A DNA stretch of 64,000 bases from Sphingomonadales bacterium (GTDB lineage Bacteria > Pseudomonadota > Alphaproteobacteria > Sphingomonadales > Sphingomonadaceae), in assembly GCA_012032285.1 (NCBI GenBank), contig JAAURJ010000004.1:1-64000 (forward strand), written 5' to 3'. The notes under the pieces were generated by a model, which saw only the letters and a program-made list of their open reading frames with translations, searched no databases and was not told the origin of the DNA. This document shows positions 18,958 through 26,804 of the stretch, in pieces. A program made the position numbers and the translations under genes. Numbering within the stretch: position 1 is the stretch's first letter; each line of letters starts with the position of its first letter.

Positions 18958-20528
18958 TTATACCACCGGTCCATCCTCAACCGGACGGTGCGGGGCGTCG
19001 TCATCAAGGCTATGCACCTCGATAATCCCCTTGCCCACATGGCTATGGCGATAGCCATAGAGGAAATAGATCACCATCCCTATGATCGCCCAACCCGGCA
19101 ACACCAGCATCGCATCAATGGGCAGGTTGAAATACAGGAACAGGCAACCAAAATGGTTGCAGGCGCGACAAACCAGATGAGCGGCGAGCGGAAGCTGCGT
19201 TCCCGGTTCGGTTCCTTCACCCGCAGAATCAGCACCGCAATAGCCACCATCAGGAACGCATAAAGCGTGCCCGCATTGGCGACATCGGCAAGCTTACCCA
19301 CCGGCAACAGCGCCGCTGCAAAAGCCACCACACCGCCGGTAATTGCGGTCACCACATAGGGCGTGCCCCATTTGGGGTGGATTTTGGACAGGCCTTCGGG
19401 AAGCAAACCATCGCGGGCCATCACAAAAAAGATGCGCGTTTGTCCGAACAGCAGAATCAATATCACCGAAGGCAAGGCGATAAAGGCCGCATAGCCGAGC
19501 ATATTGCCAACCGTGCCAAAGCCGATTTCGCGCAGCACATGGGCCAGCGCTTCGTTCGAACAAACCAGCTTTGCGGAATGTTCGGCCATCGCGCATTGCC
19601 GTGCCAGTTCCTCTGAACCAGCCGGGAAAGGTATGCCATTGGGGCCCATAATCGGCTGTCCGCCGATCGTGCCAACCGCACCTGCCGCCACGAGAATATA
19701 GAAAACGGTGCAGATTAACAGCGATCCGATCAGGCCGATGGGCACGTTGCGCTGGGGGTTTTTGGTTTCTTCCGCCGCCGTCGATACCGCGTCAAAGCCG
19801 ACATAGGCAAAGAAGATCGTCGCCGCCGCGCCAACCGCGCCAATCCCTGTGCCAAAGCCGCCAAACACACCGGCAGGCAAAAAGGGGTTGAAATTGGCCA
19901 TATCGGTTTTGGGAAGGGTCAGCACAATAAAAGCGGTCAGCGCAGTGACCTTAATCGCCACCAGAACCGCGTTTACTCTGGCGGATTCGCTGGTGCCGAT
20001 CATCAACAGCCATGTCACGAGCAAGGCGATGATAACCGCAGGCAGGTTGATCAATCCGCCTTCAATCCCGCCAAAGGCCAAAGGCGCACCCGCGAGCCAA
20101 GAGGGCAATTCTATCCCAAATGTCGCCTTTAATATCGTGCCCGAAAAATAGCCGGACCACCCGACCGACACAGCCGACGCAGCCACCGCATATTCCAGAA
20201 CCAAGGCCCAACCGACGGTCCAGGCCAATATCTCCCCCATCACCGAATAGGTATAGGTATAGGCCGAACCCGCCACCGGCAGCATAGATGCGATTTCCGC
20301 ATAGCAAAGCGCCGCCACAATACAGATCAAACCTGCGATCAAAAAGGCGAGCATCAGGCCGGGACCGGCCTTTTGCGCACCCGCAGAGGTGAGCACGAAT
20401 ATCCCCGTACCGATCACACAGCCGACCCCGAATAACGTCAGCTGTAACGCGCCCAATGTGCGCGGCAACGCCTTTTTCTGCGCCGTCGCCAATATGGCGT
20501 CGATCGATTTTACACGGCCAAATATCAT
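18958..20528 (-). CDS. APC-superfamily cationic amino-acid permease (frameshifted near C-terminus)
   Basis: About 524 residues, 12 membrane helices. The N-terminal region has LGALQLTLFGVGCVIGTGIF and ILAWTVGWALVLEYAVA; the middle has AYVGFDAVSTAAEETKNPQR. This is the YfnA/CAT-type family that takes up amino acids through the inner membrane. One G is missing at about 19148-19149: PATIL should continue as GCLFLYFNLPIDAMLVLPGW and end in HRPVEDGPVV. The frameshifted reading would instead stop at 19080. AGGGAG precedes ATG 20528, and a terminator follows the repaired stop. Confidence 0.88.
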
Positions 20529-20678
20529 TGGAATCTCCCTATAAAGCGCAGGCGTAGCCGCCTGTTACCCTGATAAAGACGACACTAGCCGCAAATTGGC
20601 ATAGCGCAACCGCCTATGAGCGAAATATTGTGAAAAACTGCGGGCTGCCCCATTTGCCCGCCCGAAACCCGCCCCACC

Positions 20679-20732
20679 AAGCTTAAGCTGAGCCTCCACC
20701 CAACGCCCTCAGGCTGAGCCTGTCGAAGCCGG
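20679..20732. repeat. Family B palindromic repeats
   Basis: A good copy (CCTCAGGCTGAGCCTGTCGA, 20707-20732) and a degenerate partner (AAGCTTAAGCTGAGCCT, from 20679) lie in the gap between the permease and hinT. The pair arrangement echoes 12178-12252. Confidence 0.7.
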
Positions 20733-20751
20733 GGTAGCTTTATGCGCACCA

Positions 20752-21129
20752 TCACCGCGCCAACATCGGCCCCAACGGGCGTCCGGCGAAAATATGGACA
20801 TGGAGATGCGGCACTTCCTGATGCGCATCCATACCGGTATTGGCAAGCAGACGATATCCCGGTTCCACCAGACCCGCCTCCCGCGCGATATGGCCCACGG
20901 CGCGGACAAAAGCGGCGATTTCGGCGTCGCTGCCATTTGCGCTGAAATCATCCCAACTGACATAGGCTCCTTTTGGAATGACCAGCACATGATAGGGGGC
21001 TTGCGGGTTAATATCATGAAAGGCCAGCACATGATCATCTTCATACACCGTACTATTGGGAATTTCGCCGCGCAGGATTTTGGCGAAGATATTCTGGTCA
21101 TCATAGGGTGTTGTCGCATCCACCGGCAT
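20752..21129 (-). CDS. hinT: Histidine triad (HIT) nucleotide-binding protein
   Basis: 125 residues with the HIT signature HLHVHIFAG near the C-terminus. Upstream are ILRGEIPNSTVYEDD, VLAFHDINPQAPYHVLVIPK, and GMDAHQEVPHLHVH. HinT proteins hydrolyse adenosine phosphoramidates and aminoacyl-adenylates. It starts 1 bp after the stop of the Gfo/Idh gene and forms an operon with it and hisE. A hisE-hinT arrangement is common in alphaproteobacteria. Confidence 0.92.
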   Translation of the reverse strand: MPVDATTPYDDQNIFAKILRGEIPNSTVYEDDHVLAFHDINPQAPYHVLVIPKGAYVSWDDFSANGSDAEIAAFVRAVGHIAREAGLVEPGYRLLANTGMDAHQEVPHLHVHIFAGRPLGPMLAR

Positions 21130-21130
21130 A

Positions 21131-22122
21131 TCAATTCTCCTTCACTGTGGCCCTTGCTTTAGCCCGAATGGCGTCCAGAAGCTTGATCGTATTCAAACTG
21201 TCCTGTCCGCGCGTAGGGACATCTGCGCCCTGTGTAACGGCATCGCGGAACGCTTCCAGCTGATAGCGGAATGTTGGGCGCAGTGTGAATTGTTCGCTAA
21301 CCGGCTCCTGCCCGTCCCGTTCCAAGATCAGGCTATGGCCCTTTTGCGGGTTAAGCGGGTTATTCACCGTCAGCCTGCCTTTGCTGCCCACCGCAACCAT
21401 CTGCGCCCGCACGCCGTCTGCCTTCATATTACAGGACAGGACCGCCGATGCACCGCAGGGCAGACGCATTTCGGCCCGCGTCGCCAGATCCGCGCCGCCT
21501 GTATGGCGTATCTCGCTTGCCGACAGGACCGCCGGCTCTGCGCCGCTCGCCGACCGGATCCAATAAGCGGCATAGACGCCCAAATCCCATAATGCGCCGC
21601 CGCCCATCGCCTCAATAAAGCGGTGCTCGCCCGGCGTTTCGTCCAAATCAGCGTCAAAAATCGCTTCTATATGCTGTAATTGCCCCAGCGCGGTGCCGCC
21701 AACAATGTCCCGCATCCGCGCCGATATGGATGATAATGGCTATGCTGCGCCTCCATAATCAACATCCCTGTCCGCGCCTCTGCGGCGATAATTTCCTGAA
21801 CCTGCGCCGGATCAAGGGTAAATGGTTTTTCGCACAATACCGGTTTGCCCGCCTCAGCTGCGGCAATTGACCAATGCGCATGGGCATCGGGCGGCAGAGC
21901 AACATAGACAGCGTCAATATCAGGATCATCAATTAACGCCTGATACCCGCCAATGGCGCGGCCGATACCGTGGTTTTGCGCATAGGTTTGTGCTTTGGCC
22001 AGATCGCGTGACGCGACGGCGGCAACCTCCACCCCGTCTACACCATGCGCGGCTTCGATCATCGCATAGACCGCAACCCGCGCCGCGCCCAATATGCCGA
22101 TGCGCAACGGGGCCTGCGCCAT
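21131..22122 (-). CDS. Gfo/Idh/MocA-family oxidoreductase (frameshifted)
   Basis: About 331 residues. The N-terminal Rossmann domain has LRIGILGAARVAVYAMIEAA and VYVALPPDAHAHW. The dinucleotide/active-site Lys lies in GKPVLCEKPF. The C-terminal substrate domain has GGGALWDLGVYAAYWIR. One base is missing near 21724-21728: MEAQHSHYHP should continue as a segment ending RMRDIVGGTALG. It resembles glucose-fructose oxidoreductase-like dehydrogenases acting on sugars or cyclitols. It is inserted between hisE (10 bp upstream) and hinT (1 bp downstream) and probably cotranscribed. Confidence 0.85.
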
Positions 22123-22132
22123 TTGGCGCTGT

Positions 22133-22449
22133 TTAGCGGTCACGCGCGGCTTTTTCGTCATGCCCCGACACGCCCTCACGCCGTTCCAATTCGGCCAGCA
22201 CATCATCAAAGCCAAGGCGCTATCATGCAATAGGATCAGCAGGTGAAACAATAAATCCGCCGCTTCCTTGGTCAATTCCCGCTTGTCATCCAATAGGGCG
22301 GCAATCACCGTTTCAGTGGCTTCTTCGCCGATTTTCTGGGCAATTTTCGCGCGGCCCTTGGCAAATAGCGACGCCACATAGCTGCTATCGGTATCCGCGC
22401 CGCGCCGCGCCGCAATGACCGCTTCCAATTTGGCGATCCTATCGCTCAT
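22133..22449 (-). CDS. hisE: Phosphoribosyl-ATP pyrophosphohydrolase (frameshifted)
   Basis: 105 residues after repair. SYVASLFAKGRAKIAQKIGE and EATETVIAAL are the HisE motifs with metal-binding Glu residues, and KEAADLLFHLLILLHD follows. It catalyses the second step of histidine synthesis. One T is missing at about 22210-22212: the true end reads ALAFDDVLAELERREGVSGH and stops at 22133. The start overlaps the MarR stop (ATGA, 22446-22449). A frameshift in a histidine gene of an otherwise prototrophic-looking genome is a good sign of sequence error. Confidence 0.9.
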
Positions 22450-22982
22450 CTTTCGTCCATCTGTAATGCAGCGACCATCGCCCGCTCTTCTTCGGGGATC
22501 AATCCTTCCAATACCCGCCAAAATCCGGTGACGCTATCCTGTCCGGCGCCGGCATAGGCATGGGCGAGCTTGCTGCGCAGCGCATCGAAAAGCTGCGCCT
22601 CAAATGCTGCGCCTTCCGCCGTGAGCCGCAGCAGTTTTTGCCGCCGGTCGGTGGTGCCTGCCCGGGTTTCGATATAACCCCTTTTGCTCAGGTCATTGAC
22701 CACCCGGCCCAGCGATTGTTTGGTAATGGCCAGATAGCTGAGCAGCTCGCTGACGGTCAAATCGGGCTGGCGGGAGATAAAATAAAGCGCCCGGTGGTGC
22801 GCCCGGCCAAGGCCATGTTCGGATAGCCCCTCATCAATGCTTTTGGTCAGGCGGGTATAACCGAAATACAGCAGCTCCACCCCGCGCCGCACCTCTCCTT
22901 CGCGCAAAAACAGCGCCGATGCGGTGCGCAATAGGGCATCGTGCGCGTGGTTATCATATGGTGAAGAAGATGGGACAGCCAT
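22446..22982 (-). CDS. MarR-family transcriptional regulator
   Basis: 178 residues. The winged-helix core reads LGRAHHRALYFISRQPDLTV and LLSYLAITKQSLGRVVNDLS. The wing is RGYIETRAGTTDRRQKLLRL. The C-terminal helix forms the dimer. It is divergent from ilvE across 98 bp and overlaps hisE by four bases. MarR proteins usually repress adjacent genes; ilvE and itself are the natural candidates. An ACAA-TTTTG-TT imperfect dyad lies at about 23033-23045. Confidence 0.88.
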   Translation of the reverse strand: MAVPSSSPYDNHAHDALLRTASALFLREGEVRRGVELLYFGYTRLTKSIDEGLSEHGLGRAHHRALYFISRQPDLTVSELLSYLAITKQSLGRVVNDLSKRGYIETRAGTTDRRQKLLRLTAEGAAFEAQLFDALRSKLAHAYAGAGQDSVTGFWRVLEGLIPEEERAMVAALQMDER

Positions 22983-23080
22983 ATTGACGTATCTTGCCGT
23001 AGAGCATAGGAGAGTTCAAGCATTTCCTTAAACAATTTTGTTATGAACTCGCAAGAATCTTATTCTATTTCGGTGAACTG

Positions 23081-24160
23081 ATGAATTTTTCTATTATTCC
23101 CAATGCCAACCCTATTTCGGATACCGCAAGGCAGACAATTTTGTTGAACCCCGGTTTTGGGAATCATTTTACCGACCATATGGCGGTGATCAAATATAGC
23201 GAGGATAAAGGCTGGTATGATGCGCAGATTGTGGCGCGCGGTCCGATTATGCTCGATCCGGCGACCGCAGTGCTGCATTATGCGCAGGAGATTTTTGAAG
23301 GGTTAAAAGCATATCGGCTTTCCGACGGGGCCATGGCGCTGTTCCGGCCAGATGCCAATGCCGCCCGTTTTAATCAGTCCGCACGGCGGCTCGCCATGCC
23401 TGAATTGCCCGAAGCGGTGTTTTTGGAATCGATCAAACGATTGGTCGATATCGACCGCGAATGGTTTCCAGATGTCGAGGGCGGGTCTATTTATCTGCGC
23501 CCCTTTATGTTTGCCAGCGAAGCATTTTTGGGCGTTCGGCCTTCTCGTGAATATCTCTATATGGTGATTGCTTCGCCTGCGGGAGTCTATTTCAAAAGCG
23601 GAGCACCTGCCATCAAAATTTGGGTGTCGCAGCATTATACCCGCGCCGCGCCCGGCGGAACGGGGGCGGCCAAATGCGGGGGCAATTATGCGGCCAGCCT
23701 GACCGCGCAGCAGGAGGCATCGGCGCATGGCTGTGATCAAGTCGTGTTTCTGGATGCAGCGGAGCATAAATGGGTGGAGGAACTGGGCGGTATGAACCTG
23801 TTCTTCCTGTTTGAGGGTGGCCATATGCTTACCCCGCCCACCAGCGGCACGATATTGGAGGGCATTACCCGCAAATCAATCATCGAACTGGCCCGTGATC
23901 AGGGCCTTGTGGTAGAAGAAAAACCTTATAGCATTGACGAATGGCGCAACGACGCGGAAAGCGGCAAATTAATCGAATGCTTTGCCTGCGGCACGGCGGC
24001 GGTGGTCACGCCGGTTGGCACCGTGGCGAGCGAAGCGGGCGATTTTACCATCGGTGCGGGAGGACCGGGACAAATAACGCAGCAACTACGCCAGCAACTG
24101 GTGAATATTCAGCGCGGCCTTGCGGCGGACCCACATGGCTGGGTGCAGCGGATTGGGTAA
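23081..24160 (+). CDS. ilvE: Branched-chain amino-acid aminotransferase
   Basis: 359 residues, the length of the long-form class IV PLP aminotransferases. Motifs: YAQEIFEGLKAYRLSDG, YLRPFMFASEAFLGVRPS, the PLP Lys in the GAAKCGGNYAASL segment, LGGMNLFFLF, and PPTSGTILEGITRKSII. It makes or degrades Leu, Ile and Val in the cytoplasm. The upstream ribosome site is weak. It supplies 2-ketoacids that the mcc cluster in this window could degrade after decarboxylation. Confidence 0.93.
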   Translation: MNFSIIPNANPISDTARQTILLNPGFGNHFTDHMAVIKYSEDKGWYDAQIVARGPIMLDPATAVLHYAQEIFEGLKAYRLSDGAMALFRPDANAARFNQSARRLAMPELPEAVFLESIKRLVDIDREWFPDVEGGSIYLRPFMFASEAFLGVRPSREYLYMVIASPAGVYFKSGAPAIKIWVSQHYTRAAPGGTGAAKCGGNYAASLTAQQEASAHGCDQVVFLDAAEHKWVEELGGMNLFFLFEGGHMLTPPTSGTILEGITRKSIIELARDQGLVVEEKPYSIDEWRNDAESGKLIECFACGTAAVVTPVGTVASEAGDFTIGAGGPGQITQQLRQQLVNIQRGLAADPHGWVQRIG

Positions 24161-24197
24161 AGGTGCAAATATGTCCCATCAGGTTGAGTTACACATA

Positions 24198-24339
24198 GCG
24201 CTCAAGCTGAGCCTGCCGAAGCCGGCTTAGACGGTGCTCAAGGGCAGCGTAGATCCCGCACCCTTCGACAAGCTCAGGGTAAACGCATTTTAATGATGCG
24301 CCCCACCCCCGCGCTCAGGCTGAGCTTGTCGAAGCCGGG
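24198..24339. repeat. Cluster of three family B palindromes
   Basis: Copies at 24198-24225, 24259-24286 and 24311-24339. The first and third are in one orientation and the middle one is inverted. All share the TTCGACAAGCTCAGG/CCTGAGC core with point differences. They follow ilvE and precede tRNA-Gln. Confidence 0.8.
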
Positions 24340-24490
24340 TTGAATAAGCGCAGACTTCGCTTTCAGGCATCACCGCAAATTTCCTTCGATTGGGCGATTG
24401 CCATCTTGGTTTGAAACGCTATAAGGCCGCCCAGCGGGGTGATTCACCCTGCCAAAAAATGGTAGCCAACGGCTGTGATGGCCGAATTGG

Positions 24491-24565
24491 TGGGACGTCG
24501 CCAAGTGGTAAGGCAGCGGCTTTTGATGCCGCCATTCGCAGGTTCGATCCCTGCCGTCCCAGCCA
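24491..24565 (+). tRNA. tRNA-Gln (UUG)
   Basis: Acceptor arms TGGGACG and CGTCCCA pair perfectly. The D arm is GCC-AAGTGGTAA-GGC, the anticodon stem GCGGC/GCCGC closes loop TTTTGAT with anticodon TTG, and the T arm is GCAGG-TTCGATC-CCTGC. Discriminator G and CCA are encoded. It stands alone between ilvE and the response regulator. Confidence 0.95.
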
Positions 24566-24734
24566 TTTTTATCCTTTGCCCCATGATATTTGAAATCTTT
24601 CAGAATATTCACCATTGTAAATGGTTGTAACTCCCCGCCTGTCACTCTGGTATGGATGAAAAAATATCTGTAACCAGTAGTATAAGTTTCATTTCTTGCT
24701 ATGAAACAAAGAGATAAGATTTGGGTTGAGGGAT

Positions 24735-25427
24735 ATGCGGATAGCAATTGCGGATGACGAACGAGATGTCATCGAATTTTTGAAAACTATAATTGAAGAG
24801 CTGGGCCATTTACCGGTTGCTTTTTCTGATGGCAATGCCCTTGCGACGGGGCTGAGCCGTGATACATTTGATCTGGTTATTGTCGATTGGATGATGCCGG
24901 GTAAGGATGGGCTAGAAATCCTGAAATGGATGGAAACCGCGCTTGAGGAAAAACCGCCGGTGATCATGATGACCAACCGGACGGCAAAGGCCGATATCAT
25001 GGACGCGCTCAATGCCGGTGCCGCCGATTATATCACCAAGCCGGAGGACAGGGGCGTCATTGCCGCGCGGATCAACGCTATGTTGCGCCGCGGTTCACAG
25101 GGATCGGGCGCCTTTGAAACGCAGGCTGTTTACGGCAAATATCATCTCGACCGGATTGAACAGACTGTAACGGTCAATGGCGACACCATCGCCCTGACCG
25201 CCAAGGAATTTGAACTCGCCGACCTGTTTTTCCGCAATTCAGACCGCACTTTATCGCGCAATTATATCATGGAAACCATCTGGCGCACCACGGCATCGCT
25301 TGCCACGCGCACACTTGATATGCATATTTCGCGGGTACGTTCGAAACTGGATCTGAAACCTGAAAACGGATTTCGGATTTTCACCGTTTTCGGCTATGGT
25401 TACCGCTTGGAGTCACTGGGCAAGTAA
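24735..25427 (+). CDS. OmpR-family response regulator
   Basis: About 230 residues. The receiver domain has acidic pocket ADDERD, phospho-acceptor Asp in LVIVDWMMPGKDG, and Lys in YITKPED. The C-terminal winged helix has LTAKEFELADLFFRN, TRTLDMHISRVRSKL and FGYGYRLE. An in-frame TTG at 24726 is an alternative start, since GAGGG lies very near ATG 24735. It heads a three-gene unit with the LysM-FecR gene (20-bp gap) and the CHASE2 kinase, so the kinase is its likely partner. Confidence 0.9.
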   Translation: MRIAIADDERDVIEFLKTIIEELGHLPVAFSDGNALATGLSRDTFDLVIVDWMMPGKDGLEILKWMETALEEKPPVIMMTNRTAKADIMDALNAGAADYITKPEDRGVIAARINAMLRRGSQGSGAFETQAVYGKYHLDRIEQTVTVNGDTIALTAKEFELADLFFRNSDRTLSRNYIMETIWRTTASLATRTLDMHISRVRSKLDLKPENGFRIFTVFGYGYRLESLGK

Positions 25428-25447
25428 ACAGCAAAGGGGAGAAACGG

Positions 25448-26761
25448 ATGTTGCACATTTGGGGGCGATTTTTGTTTCTCGGCATTTGCGCTGCGATTTC
25501 TTTGATAGCCTTACCTGCGGCTGCTGCCGATAGTGATACCATTAGCTATACTGTGAAGCGCGGAGATACCCTGATTGCTTTGGGCAAGAGTTATCTGAAC
25601 GCACCCGGCCATTACCGCATTGTTCAACGTGACAATGCTATCCGCAATCCGCGTTATTTGCCCATTGGCAAGACCATTCTTATCCGCCGTGATCTGTTGA
25701 AATACACGCCCGCCAATGCCCGCATCCTTTCGGTGCGCGGCAATGTGACCCTGCGTTCAGCAACCGGCTCCGGCGCTGCGCAAAATGGGCAGGCGGTTTC
25801 TGAAGGTATACGAATCACGACCGGTCCGTCTTCCTTTGTCACGCTTGGGCTTGGCAATGGGTCACGAATATCGCTGCCCTCGAACAGCGATGTGCGCGTC
25901 CGTCTGCTGCGCAGTTATGTGCTGGGCGGAAGCATTGATTATGATTTTGACATTATAAAGGGCGGAACCCGCTCCACCGTTGTGCCGCATAAAAATAAGG
26001 ATGACCGTTACCGCGTCCGCACGCCCAAGGCTGTGTCCGCCGTGCGCGGCACCGATTTCCAATCACGATATGAAGAAGATAGCAGCCGCGACTTTGCCGA
26101 AGTGGTTGAAGGCGCGTTGGCGGTCGAAACCAGCGGCAACGCGGCTCGGACCGACCTGCCCGCCGGACAAGGACTGGCGCTGTCAAACGATCGAGGTATG
26201 ACCCGCGAAAGCCTTCTACCCGAACCCGCGCTGATTGACCCCGGTAAAATGCAGGTCAACCCTGCTATAATGTTCACCGCCAATCCGGGTGCGAATGAAA
26301 GCGGTTATCGGTTTACCCTTTCATCCGATGCTGGTTTTGTTGACCAGATTGCTGACATTATCACCCCGGATGTACAGGCGAGTTTTGACGGTCTAGCCAA
26401 TGGCAATTATTTTATTCGCGCCCGTGCTATCGCGCCCAGTGGCATTCAAGGCCAACCCGTTACCTATGCGTTCAAACGCCGCCTAAATGGTGTTAGTGCC
26501 AGCGCGGGAAAGGGCGATGACGGCTATAGCTTCAAATGGCTAAGCGAAGGAGAAGGCAAGAAGAGTTTCCATTTTCAGCTTTTTCCTGGCCAGCCCGGCG
26601 GAACGGCCATCGCCGACGAAGCCGCGCTGTCCGCCGGGGAAATCATCATATCGGATCTGCCCCCAGGCACCTATTTCTGGCGCGTCGGCGCGGTGCAATA
26701 TCTTGATAGTGAAGTAAGCACCAACTGGACCGATTTTGAAAAGCTGAGTATTGCGCCTTGA
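25448..26761 (+). CDS. Secreted LysM-FecR domain protein
   Basis: 437 residues. Signal peptide (LGICAAISLIALPAAAADSD); LysM domain at about 33-82 (YTVKRGDTLIALGKSYLNAP); FecR-type domain at about 95-235 (RVRTPKAVSAVRGTDFQSRY and VVEGALAVET). Two fibronectin-like beta repeats follow to the end (GYRFTLSSDA, LPPGTYFWRVGAVQY). LysM binds peptidoglycan, so the protein should sit in the periplasm on the wall. It lies between the regulator and the kinase of a two-component system, and probably gives that system its signal. GGGGAG precedes the ATG. Confidence 0.9.
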   Translation: MLHIWGRFLFLGICAAISLIALPAAAADSDTISYTVKRGDTLIALGKSYLNAPGHYRIVQRDNAIRNPRYLPIGKTILIRRDLLKYTPANARILSVRGNVTLRSATGSGAAQNGQAVSEGIRITTGPSSFVTLGLGNGSRISLPSNSDVRVRLLRSYVLGGSIDYDFDIIKGGTRSTVVPHKNKDDRYRVRTPKAVSAVRGTDFQSRYEEDSSRDFAEVVEGALAVETSGNAARTDLPAGQGLALSNDRGMTRESLLPEPALIDPGKMQVNPAIMFTANPGANESGYRFTLSSDAGFVDQIADIITPDVQASFDGLANGNYFIRARAIAPSGIQGQPVTYAFKRRLNGVSASAGKGDDGYSFKWLSEGEGKKSFHFQLFPGQPGGTAIADEAALSAGEIIISDLPPGTYFWRVGAVQYLDSEVSTNWTDFEKLSIAP

Positions 26762-26804
26762 TGCCTGACGAGCGGTGGCGTCGTAATAGGGGCAGTCAGG
26801 CTTT

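Noticed and set aside
20709-21134. Met/Trp-rich frame overlapping hinT
   Set aside because: It is a shadow of hinT in another frame; hinT has the full histidine triad motif.
24491-24565. tRNA-Gln as an integration site
   Set aside because: No second copy of the tRNA 3' end and no integrase gene is present in the window.
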